From assembly GCA_013423325.1 (NCBI GenBank), contig BLJB01000222.1:1-64000 (forward strand): 64,000 bases of DNA, in the 5' to 3' direction. Shown one piece after another: positions 52,151 through 62,081 of the stretch. A program made the translations under genes and the position numbers. Within the stretch, counting starts at the first letter, position 1; each line of letters starts with the position of its first letter. The notes under the pieces were generated by a model. That model was not told the origin of the DNA, did no database searches, and was given only the letters and a program-made list of their open reading frames with translations. The DNA comes from Usnea hakonensis. Lineage: Eukaryota; Ascomycota; Lecanoromycetes; Lecanorales; Parmeliaceae.

Positions 52151-53500
52151 ATGACCGAGTCATCATCCTTCGGCTTGCAGCACGCGTGGACAAGTTCCTT
52201 GAACCTCTATACTAGGTCTTTGACAGCCACGACTGGGCCAGCAACATCTTCAGGTCAAATGTATACGGGTCTTGTCAATGGTGACATAGTGTACATAGTC
52301 TCCTGGGATACACGCGGTATTCCGCTCGAGATCACCAATATCCAGCGGCACGCTATCACCTACACCAAGGTCACACCCTCTGAGTACTCGCTCTGGACGC
52401 AATACGGCGGTGACAAACTCAAACGAGCGTCTGCATGGCGGTGGCGAGCTCCTGACCACCACAGTCGAATAAGAATTTGCAGATCTTGAACTCCCACAAC
52501 TACACGTCTTCAATTCCTACGGCCCAACAGAAACTTCCATCTCATCGACCAAAATAGAAATTCCTTACCGCGAGAAGGAGAACCTAGAGAAAATGGCCCG
52601 TATTCCTTGTGGCTACTCCCTGCCAAATTACTACACATGTGTTAATGAGCATTTAAGACCTTTGCAGGCTGGCATGCCCGGAGAGCTTTGTCTTGGTGGT
52701 GCGGGTGTATCACGAGGCTACCTCAACAGTAAGAAACTTATCAACCAGCACTCCATTCCAAACCCGTTCGCAATGACGGATGATGTCGCCAATAGCTGGA
52801 CGCGCATGTACCTCACGGGCGATATTGGTCACCTGAACGAAGCCGGCGCTATATGTTCTTTCACAACAGTATTGCAGGTGACACCCAAGTCAAGATCCGA
52901 GGGCTACGAATCGAGCTCAGTGACATCGAAAGCAAAATGGTTTCAATTGCAGGTGGTGCGTTATGAGAAGCTGTTGTCACGCTGCGTAAAGGTAACCCTG
53001 AACTCCTTGTAGCTCAAATTGTCTTTGCGGCGCAACATACTTTCACTGACAAGGACGCGTATCTGGAACAACTTCTTAGCCATCTTCCGATTCCTCAGTA
53101 TATGGTGCCTGTCATTGCGATCGCTCCCGACGAACTTTCCGTCAACAACCACTCCAAGGTCGATCGAAAGGCCGTGAATAGAATGCTATTACCCAACATA
53201 GCTGAGAGCACCCACGAAGATGCAGAGTTGACCGAAGCTTTGGTGCAACTTAGAGTCCTGTGGGGGAAATGTCTTGGGGAAGAGCATTAAGGGTCTTGGC
53301 CTCGACATCACTCCCTCATGCAACTTCTTTCTCGTTGGTGTAACTCCCTTCTAGTCATCCGCCTCCAATCTCGAATTCGTGAGGCCTTCAACGTAGCCGA
53401 GCCTCTGATCGACCTCCTCGGTACAAGTACCCTTAGACAAATGTTACATAAGATCGAAGAAACGGCTAACGTCAGCCTGATCAATGCGCACGGAGAGTAG
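52151..53500 (+). pseudogene. decayed NRPS adenylation and carrier domain (PKS-NRPS-like)
   Basis: Pieces in several frames line up in the right order. They are an adenylation segment (VYIVSWDTRGIPLEITNIQ, KVTPSEYSLWTQYGGD; about 52280-52440), then LHVFNSYGPTETSISSTK (about 52500), then GELCLGGAGVSRGYLN and YLTGDIGHLNEAGA (about 52680-52855). Next, in another frame, come GDTQVKIRGLRIELSDIESK, then LSVNNHSKVDRKAV (the A10 Lys motif, about 53135) and a carrier-protein stretch SLLVIRLQSRIREAFNVAEP (about 53345-53405). Frameshifts occur near 52440, 52855, 52970, 53285 and 53340; the last falls beside the carrier's attachment Ser. Condensation, KS and reductase domains are absent. The sequence resembles the C-terminal module of fungal PKS-NRPS hybrids. 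It cannot make product. Confidence 0.78.
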
Positions 53501-54394
53501 CTGTGGCAGTAGTCAGCTTATCTCATCGCTATAAGAGGGCCAAACAGTGGCCTGCAGGAGGCATATTCAGACCCATGACCACGCGCCGAAAAAACTCTCA
53601 TGTCTATCTATTCGATATAAACTGGGAGTGAAATCGTAGCGAAGTACTCGAAAAGTCTGGCCTCTTGGCACTGAACCTCTTTGGGAGAAGCTAGCTCCAT
53701 GTAGCTAGATTGCCAAGAAGCCTGACTTCTCGGCCGCACGAGGGAGTGTGTGATGAGTATTTCGGCTACGGATACCTATTTTCGGCAGGGCGAATTATGC
53801 TCCTAGTGCTCGCTTGGAGCTACCATGTAATTAGATAGGTACTTTATACGCGCCCTCGTAGTATAAAGTCATGGTCGATTCCACTCATGGAAGGCCAGCA
53901 ATCCTGTTGCAATTACAGGTGGGTATCAGAAGTCCCTGCCGACTTTTTGGTAGGGCTGAGCGAGAAAGTCGGCAGGGACTTTTCATACCCCCTAAAAGTC
54001 GGCGGGGACTTTTGATACCCACCCTCGGCACGAGTATAAACCTATCATTACCCTTACTAAGATTCTCGCTGACACTCCATGCTGACACCCTATGCTGATC
54101 CGGAGTTTACGATAATCGATCACCGGCGTTGTCCGATAGACGCGGGAGAGGCAGTATTACACTCACTCCGAAATTTCTTCTACCCCCACTTTTCTTTTCT
54201 TTTTTTGGATCAATGTAGAGCGCAACCTGGTTTATCATATATAGCAGAATCTAAAGATTTCTCAAGTCTTTTAGAGTGGAGTGATAAATTAATTAAGAAG
54301 GTCGAATTATCTTGACGGAATTTGTTGCTTCAGCCTCGGCGTTCATCGGATACCTTTCGGCTCCTCTCATTCCTCTTCCTCGTCCGTCGCAAAG
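53501..54394. other. intergenic upstream of permease, with inverted-repeat element
   Basis: Contains the repeat element at 53919-54023 and a pyrimidine-rich stretch (54170-54205). No gene supported. Confidence 0.5.
53919..54023. repeat. 105-bp inverted-repeat element (MITE-like)
   Basis: The ends are inverted copies of about 28 nt. The left end GGTGGGTATC...CCGACTTT is mirrored by AAAGTCGG...GATACCCACC at the right. A third, directly repeated copy of AAAGTCGGCAGGGACTTTT lies inside (about 53964-53982). No target-site duplication is obvious. It starts 476 bp upstream of the permease start codon. Confidence 0.75.
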
Positions 54395-56458
54395 ATGAAT
54401 GCCGAGCACAAAAAGGGTGCGCTTGGTGAGATGCAGGTCAACAATGGGTCGCCATACGTCGATCCAGAGGATCGTGAGAGTATGGCCACCGGCCAGAACA
54501 TACTTCACCGCGATCTTCAAGGGAGACACATGCAGATGATTGCCATGTAAGTTCAACACCGAGCCCGCAAGGGCATACTGATCGACGCTTCTTAGTGGTG
54601 GTGCAATTGGTGCTGGTCTGTTCGTTGGTTCTGGTGGTGCTTTTACGTCTGGTGGACCTGGTGCTGTGCTTCTCGGTTTCATGATTATCGGTTAGATTTA
54701 CTCTGCAACAAACTCGACGTGATAGCTAACACATTTTTAGGTGCCATGGTGTATGTATTTCAGATATGGGAAGACCTTGTCCTCAGCTGACATATCAATC
54801 TAGCTACCTCATGATGCAGGCCCTCGCAGAATTGTCGGTCATGTATCCGATCAATGGGGCCTTCACCATGTACATCTGTCGCTTCGTCGATCCCTCTATT
54901 GGGTTTGCTTGCGGCTGGGAGTACGCCATCACTTGGCTGACTATCCTTCCCTTTGAAGTTTCAGCTGCTTGCAATATTATCCACTACTGGCCAGGATCAG
55001 CCGGTATCAATAACAGTGCTTGGATTGTCCCGCTGCTTACCGCTTTGGTTGCCATTCAATTTTTTGGTGTGAAAGGCTATGGCGAGGTAAGTTCATCGAA
55101 AGTTTTCTGAGGAATGAGCTAATTAAGCAGGTTGAATTCCTTCTCAGTTTGATGAAAGTCATCGCCTGCACAGGCTTCATTATTCTTGGAATAATAATCG
55201 ATTGCGGTGGCGTTCCGACAGACGACAGAGGCTACATTGGTGCAAGATACTGGTAGTTTCATGCTAAGAGTGGCTACTGGCGAGGCTGATGGTTCGAGAC
55301 AGGCATTCACCTTACACCGCATTCCTAAATGGCTTCCACGGCTTCTGTGGCGTTTTCGTCACTGCGGCATTCGCCTATACTGGCACTGAGCTGACCGGAT
55401 TGGCTGCCGCGGAAACGGCCGACCCCAAAAAAGAGATTCCCAGGGCCTCGCGACAGGTCGTGTGGCGTATCGCCATCTTCTACATTGTCAACCTTTTCCT
55501 CGTCGGTTTGATCGTACCGGCGAACAGTCCCTTGTATAATGGCGCAGGTTCCGAATCACGTCACTCACCTTTTGTCATTGCCATACAGCTTGCTGGCATC
55601 AAGGTTCTCCCATCGATTTTCAATGCCGTCATTCTGATCGCGGTCATGAGCGTTGCAAACTCCTCAACTTTTGGCTCGACTCGAACAATTCAGGCTCTTG
55701 CTCAAAATGGTGCGTGCGCGGTTCGGTTACATGATTCTTGACGATGCTAACTGCGTATACAGGCATGGCTCCTAACTTCCTGGCCTACATCGACAGAAAA
55801 GGCCGTCCTGTGTCGGTGACCATTCTCCAGCTTCTCTTCGGCGGCTTGGCATTTATTAATCTGGCGAGTAATGGCGGAACGATCTTCAATTGGCTCCTGT
55901 CATTGTCGGGTCTTGCGATTCTTTTTGTTTATGGTTCAATTGCTCTGGCCCATATCCGCTTCCGCGCTGCCTGGTAAGCAACAGGACTGCCCTTTTCGCT
56001 CCGCTCGTCGTTGACTAACCGCTCACAGGGCCGCCAACGGCCATTCCGTGGACGAGCTCCCCTTCAAGGCCGCCTTCGGCGTCTGGGGCTCGTATGTGTG
56101 CTTGCTCATCAACATTCTCGCTCTCATGGGTCAATTTTACGTCGCGCTGTATCCGGTCGGCGGCCCTAACCTGAATGCCAACAATTTTTTCCAACTCTAC
56201 CTCGCGGGTCCTCTCTTCATCTTCCTATACTTGTGTTGGAAGGTCTATAGCTGGTTCGTCCGGCCAGCAGATCGCCCACTGTTCATCAGAACGAAGGACA
56301 TTGATATCTACACGGGCATGAGAGAGACTCAAAGTATAATCAGTGGCGTAGGTATCTCGGAGGAGCAGAGGCGCGCTAGCATCCTGGAGATGGAAGATGA
56401 GAGCAAAAAGAGAGGCATTACGGGTCATGTCATGGCCGTTGTCAGAAGCGTCTTTTAA
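54395..56458 (+). CDS. amino acid permease (YAT family), 569 aa
   Basis: Eight exons: 54395-54546, 54596-54690, 54741-54750, 54804-55086, 55131-55252, 55303-55709, 55763-55973 and 56029-56458. All GT-AG and all in phase, including a 10 nt third exon. The first span carries the family motif MIAIGGAIGAGLFVGSGGAF. Further motifs are ELSVMYPINGAFTMYICRFV, GFACGWEYAITWLTILPFEV, the eukaryotic permease motif TAAFAYTGTELTGLAAAETA, and FNWLLSLSGLAILFVYGSIA. About 12 membrane spans; plasma membrane. The cytosolic ends (N-terminal Lys-rich; C-terminal TKDIDIYTGMRE) match general amino acid permeases of the GAP1/INDA1 type. It should import amino acids with protons. The substrate range cannot be read off. 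No lesions. Confidence 0.92.
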
Positions 56459-57560
56459 ACTTTCAACAGTCGGGGCCGATCACCATGTACATCACAGCGA
56501 TCCGTAATTGCTATGAATAAGTACAAGCGATCGAGGGCGGGCTCTTTGGTTTGCCGATAGCGGTGGTAACGTTTCTTTGCAGGTCGTGCACGTACGAATA
56601 GATGGGTCTGTAGATTGATAGAAGCGTATAACGTATTGCTAAATACTTGACAGACAGTAGCAGCCTTATCTAGACACCTCTACGCACCCCAAAAACAGCC
56701 TATTCCCAATACTCCTACTCTACGTGTGGCTGTCATTCCTCTCAACCAAGCATTTCCATGTCTAACGGGCTCCCTACGATGACTATTCGTGCTGTGGTCC
56801 GGCAAAGCTTTTGTCAGGCCTTTTCCCCACTGAAACGCTGTCGCACTTTGGGACTCAAATCCTTGACTAAGGATACAGGACTGTTCCAATCTATCCCTCC
56901 ATCACGTTCACTTCATTTGTCTCTCCGTTGCAAGGAATGTTGAACATAAAAAGCGAACCAACGATGGGCACCTGAATGATAAGAGTGTCGACTCTGAAGC
57001 CGAAAGAGGCCCTCGCTATAAAAATAGGCCGGCCAAAACAAGATGAGCTGCTCTAGATATGTGTCATTCATTTAAAGATTTCACAATATCTCTTTTGAGT
57101 CGTTCCAAGAGATTTCTCAGACCTTGCATACTTGTCGTGAAAGCCCGTCTTTCTATATCTGCCTTAGTAATCAGTTTGTAGAAGAAAGAGTATTTAGATG
57201 AGAATTCTCCTTGTGAGGCGCGTAGTGCCAAGGCGCGCTAAGCCCTATGAGGATCCGTAACAATCAGGTATTTTCGAAAGGATTCTTTAGCTACTGTCAG
57301 CCAAATCATTCCGTTCTGCTCGTATGGATAGTAAGCGGACGGACTTTGAATCATATGGCATTCAAAAAAGCCTGAGCATCCGGAACTCGGCGCTAAGGGA
57401 TTCTTATTGATGCTCTATTCTTGTGTAATCATAAGTGAGAATATTCTAAGCTCTCATCGCAAGTCGACATTCTATTAGACTTGTTCTTTTGCCTATAGAA
57501 TCCTTTTAAGCCAGAGCTTTTGGAAATAATCCTATCGGCTACTATCTTTTACTAGCTATC
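56459..57560. other. intergenic with LTR-like repeat
   Basis: No gene supported. Contains the second copy of the LTR-like repeat. Confidence 0.45.
57165..57265 (-). repeat. LTR-like sequence, copy 2 (solo)
   Basis: Aligns over about 90 nt with 15670-15760, including the exact 17-mer cgctaagccctatgagg at 57236-57252. Read on the minus strand it begins TGTTACGGATCC, as LTRs begin with TG. No internal retroelement sequence is nearby, so a solo LTR is likely. The far end is unresolved. Confidence 0.45.
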
Positions 57561-58556
57561 ATGGTTTCTTATAAAGAGATACAGGCCTCCAACGCGCTCA
57601 TTAACGATGCAACGGCCCCACGCGTTGCCGTCTTCGTCGGCGGTACATCGGGCATCGGAAATTTCACGGTAAGGGCCTTAGTCGCTACAGGTGCGAGCGT
57701 GAGAATCTACCTAGTGGGGCGCAAGAGTTCTGAAGAGCGCATGTACTCTTTCATCCAGGAGCTGCACGCCATCAACCCCAAGGCGGAAGTCATTTGGACC
57801 GAAGGCGAGGTCGCGCTGCTTGCGGAAACAAAGAGAGTATGCGAGGTCATCAAGCGTAAAGAGTCACGCATCGACTTACTGTTCCTTACTACGGGCTACG
57901 CACCATTCGGCACACGTAGGGAGACTGCCGAGGGCTTGGAAATCGTTCAGAGCCTAGAGTACTACTCGCGAATGCTGTTTGTTCTACATCTTCTCCCCCT
58001 TCTAGGCGAAGCGGAAGCCCCCAAGGTCGTTAGTGTTTTGGCCGGTGGACTGGAGTGGGCGTCCGTCGACTTGGACGACTTGGACCTGAAGAAGCCTGGG
58101 AATTTTGGCGCCATGAAGGCTCGGAGACAATACCCAGCTATGAACACGACGACTTTGGAGAAGCTGGCCCACGACAACCCGAATGTAACGTTCATTCACT
58201 CCTGGCCCGGTGCGGTCAATACGGGAAATGTAAGAAGGGGTTTGGATCCGAAGTCGATCATGGCATGGTTCGTCTGGCTTATCCTTGAGCCCCTTATTGG
58301 CCTATTTGCGATTAGCAACGAGGTGTCCGGACAGAGGCACTTGTTCCAAAGCACCAGCGCTGCTTTTGGCGGTCGTGGCGTAGTATGGAAGGGAAAGCCA
58401 GGTATAAATTCGCTGGGAAAGCCGGCGGATGGACTGTTTCTCGTCAATTATAAGTGCGACTGTACTCCGAATGCGAAGGCCGTACCGTTGCTTCGAGAGA
58501 AGGCGCAGGGAAAGATTTGGAACCATACGCAGGAAGTTCTTCGACCATATTTATAG
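57561..58556 (+). CDS. short-chain dehydrogenase/reductase-like protein, 331 aa
   Basis: A single exon with ATG at 57561. The Rossmann nucleotide-binding motif is VGGTSGIGNFT (about 26-36), followed by RIYLVGRKS, which suggests NADP preference through Arg/Lys. RIDLLFLTTGYAPFGTRRET corresponds to the NNAG strand region. Where classical SDRs have Tyr-x-x-x-Lys, this protein reads RRQYPAMNTTTLEKLA, so the catalytic pair is not in standard form. NVTFIHSWPGAVNTG is the usual post-catalytic PG motif. The C-terminal part (GGRGVVWKGKPGINSLGKPA) is longer than in minimal SDRs. This architecture is common in fungal secondary-metabolism SDRs of uncertain chemistry. Cytosolic. Confidence 0.85.
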   Translation: MVSYKEIQASNALINDATAPRVAVFVGGTSGIGNFTVRALVATGASVRIYLVGRKSSEERMYSFIQELHAINPKAEVIWTEGEVALLAETKRVCEVIKRKESRIDLLFLTTGYAPFGTRRETAEGLEIVQSLEYYSRMLFVLHLLPLLGEAEAPKVVSVLAGGLEWASVDLDDLDLKKPGNFGAMKARRQYPAMNTTTLEKLAHDNPNVTFIHSWPGAVNTGNVRRGLDPKSIMAWFVWLILEPLIGLFAISNEVSGQRHLFQSTSAAFGGRGVVWKGKPGINSLGKPADGLFLVNYKCDCTPNAKAVPLLREKAQGKIWNHTQEVLRPYL

Positions 58557-60283
58557 ACTGGGGACTCTCCTTCGTTATCCTACAATGTTAGCGAGCTCTG
58601 TTGAGGGAATAGGTTCCGCAAAGCCTGACTTTGCTACTCTGCGCCCGCCTCACTCTACCCCAAAGCGATCAGGAATCGGTTGTACGTAGTTATAAAAGTC
58701 TTCGCAGACCTCACAGGCAACACGCTTTCTACAAGATTGAACTTCTCTCTTTCAGCCGGTATCGTTCCTACAAATTCCAATGCTCGCTCCAAACCCCAGT
58801 CAATGCATAAAACATGTGCGTGGGATTATATTTGCAAAAGCGCAGCGCCACACACACACATTGCGAATTTGATCAACGACTGCATACGATTTACCCTCGT
58901 TTCCGCTGTAAACTACTTCAGATTCCCTCTCCAACAATCGGCTGATGACAAAGATGAGGGAGATTGCCAGCACGGCGGCGAAACGGTAGGTAAGAGGATG
59001 TTTGGCCGAAGGGGAAACGAGAATTGTGGCTGATGCTTGGTGATTGGGGGCCAGAGATGTAGGTGCTTAGAGTCAGTAGGAGGATTTGTATCCGCGCAAT
59101 CTAGCTGTCGATAATATCTGTACTCTTTTCGGTGAGTCGGCTGCCAATATGATGTGAGTAGTGAGATGAGAGACCCTGGCGACAGCCCTACAACCCCCAT
59201 GAAAGTACATTGTACACTGAGCCAAAGGGTGCGACAACTTACAACTAAGCTTTGACTTAATTTATTTAAGCTGTATAAATCTTTTTAGAGGCCCATCAAT
59301 ATATTGTAAGGCTCGGACGGTACCCTGATTAACTGTTGGATCTGACATAATGTTCTACCCGCCAGTCAATGGATGAGATTTTTGCAGTTGGCATCTAGCG
59401 ACTTGTTATATTCGACGATTATCAAGGATGGAATGAGTAGGGTCACGAATCGAGAGGAAAAGATGACGATATTCGGCAATGCACCAGGTAGACAACGTTG
59501 GATGACAGGCCCAATGACACATTCAGTCACTGAATTGAGGCCAGCCACCGGCTAGAAAGTTTACAAGAGATGAATAGAATGTTTCACTTGAGGTCGTTCA
59601 TGCTTCAGCAGTCATTTCATTCCATCATTCCTTCGAGCAGCGGTCCAACTGAAAGGAGAGATGTCTACACGTGGATCCATCCGTGCCGCCGACGGCTTAA
59701 ATCTAACATAGCTTCGAACATGAAACGAGAGCAGCTTTCAGCTCAAGAGATAGTCAACAAATACCACCTGACAGCCGCAAGTCACAACACCGGACACTTG
59801 GCGATTATCGCACTGCCTAGTATACTTGTGCTTCATTCAGTCCCATTCATTGGCCAAGACGGCTACAATTGGCCATAGGCGCAGTCAAATGTGCCAACTG
59901 CCAAGGCACTGTTCAAGAACAAAACAAAATGAAGATTGGAATTTCCGAGTCTTGCATGCACAGCTAGCCAATCATGAAAACGCCAGGTTTGGGTTTACTT
60001 AGGACGAATAACTTTCACTTCGTGAGACCCGCACCGCATGGCAGTCCTTGCACAATGATAACACGACTTGTTGGACTTGGTAAACATGATATGTTGGCGA
60101 GACCATGGATCGCCTCGGGCGGAATTTCCAAAAAGACAAGATGAGAGCGATGTATTTATTGCGGGCATCTCACAAAGCTCAGTATCCTTCTGAAGTGGTA
60201 TCGGCAGCAACGATTTGCTCGGCAAGCTTTCTTGAACACTGAAGTTTGCGTGACGTAGACTGCTCCTCATAAGCATCGCGACC
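58557..60283. other. intergenic, nothing recognised
   Basis: About 1.7 kb. Short frames (58680-59033, 59570-59878) have no domains. A CACACACA dinucleotide tract is at 58850-58860. Confidence 0.4.
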
Positions 60284-62081
60284 ATGAAACTCCATCAGGT
60301 ATGCTTTCTACTGTCAATCGCCCTTTCAGTCAAGGCATCAACCATCACCCGAAGACCTATCACCCGAAGACAGAGTCCATCATGGAAAAATGCAACATGC
60401 ACCACACCGGAGGTGACGGATGCATCCATCGACCAGACAAAACGATGGAACTCCGTCGACAGCGATGGCTCGTGGAAAGCCGTCATGGACGACTGGAAAG
60501 CCAAAGGTTCAAACGGCCTGACCTTTACTCAAGAGGTCTCCAACTTCTTCAACGGACCCGAGCAGATGCTTTGCGGGGACATCTCCGCGCGGGATGGGTG
60601 CGGCTCCTATATCATATGCAACAACGTCAATCATCCGGCGGGCATGTTCATACTCAATTCATTTGTGGCAATCAGTAGTGTAAGTGTGATTGCCGTGTGT
60701 TCTTGTCGAAGTTCCTATTCGAAAGCCCCCAAAGTCACACGGCCGCTCAACTGATTCTGTTCCTTCCAGCTCAACTACGACATTTACGACGCTATCGGCA
60801 AAGCCGAAGGCAACATTGTCACCCAAATGGGTCTCTTCGGCGAAACCTTCGCTCCGATCGAAGACATGTCTGCGGGTCTAAAGCTAGCCTTGGATCTCGT
60901 AGGCCTCGGCTTCGCGCTCGCATTCTCCCCCGTCTGGAACTCAGGTAAATCCACCCGAATTCTCCTTCCACCCCCCCTGCTTTCCACTTCCCTCATACTG
61001 AAATAACAATCCACGAACCAGCCCTCAAAGTGGTCCCCTTCTTCAAAGCAAACCCCAACACCCTCGGTACGATCAAAGACTGGATCAATCCCTCCATCTC
61101 CAACGGCATCACTATCGCCAAAGACACCTCCATCTCCGGCGCCACGCTGAGCGCCCAGAACGACCTGACGACCAACATGGGCAATCTGATCAAGACCTGG
61201 TACGCGACCTTTGACACTTACAATCAACAGCTCTTCAACGGCTCCGACGCCGGAAATACCGATCTCTTCAACTCCATCACGGGCGGCAAGGTGCTCGAAC
61301 CGGGATACCAAGAGGACGAACTCGACGTGCAGGGCGCGATCGAAAAGGCCATTTACGGCTATCTGATCCCGCAAGCCTGGCCCCTGAGCAACCTAGACGT
61401 TCATCCAGTAGTTATGTAAGTTCCTCCCCCCCCTCTTCTACAAAATATCTCCGCATCAAACCCAAACCCAAACCCAAGAACTCCAAACAACTAAAGCCCC
61501 CACACTAAACCCAACCAGCGACGCCCAAGCCCCCTGCGGCACCCAAAACCCAATAGACCAATACGTAGCCGACGACGACGGCGTCGCCAGCTACGTCTGC
61601 TACAACGGCGGGCTGTACTACCTCCTATCCGTCACCTCGGGCCTTGGCGACAGCGAAAGCTGCGACGGCGGCGGCGACGGTACGGCGGTCGCGTGCGAAC
61701 CCAATACCTTTCCCGTCCTGCCCGGGATCGACAAACTAGACGGCAAAGCCTGGGGTGGAGTCATCAGGGACGATTTCGTCGCCGGGTATGTCCCTCCCCC
61801 TTTTAAAACCCCCCATTAACCCTCCCCTCCCCCACTAAACACAATAATAACAATAAATAATAACAATAATAAACAGAGCCGTCAACTCCTTCAACGCCAA
61901 TAACAAAGCCAACGGCTGGGGTCCCACCGACACCTCCTCCGACGCCGCCCTTGATGACCTCCTCGACAACGGTATCCGCGCCGTTGGCGTCCTGTCCATC
62001 CCCGTCTGTACGGCCGACGAGGTCATGAACAACTGGTCCAACATCGGCAATGGGAAATCGAAGCATTATCCTTGCAATTAA
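60284..62081 (+). CDS. secreted DUF7872-like protein, 478 aa
   Basis: Five exons: 60284-60679, 60770-60944, 61022-61415, 61519-61785 and 61877-62081, all in phase with GT-AG introns. The signal peptide is MKLHQVCFLLSIALSVKAST. Mature start: RRQSPSWKNATCTTPEVTDA, then RWNSVDSDGSWKAVMDDW, SNFFNGPEQMLCGDISARDG and CNNVNHPAGMFILNSF. Downstream are a hydrophobic stretch (LKLALDLVGLGFALAF) and paired-Cys segments (DAQAPCGTQNPIDQYV, SYVCYNGGLYYLLSVTSGLG, GTAVACEPNTFPVLPG). The end is VGVLSIPVCTADEVMNNWSN. I believe this is the fungal family catalogued as DUF7872, whose function is unknown; that name is from memory of the pattern and should be checked. Extracellular by signal peptide. Confidence 0.8.
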
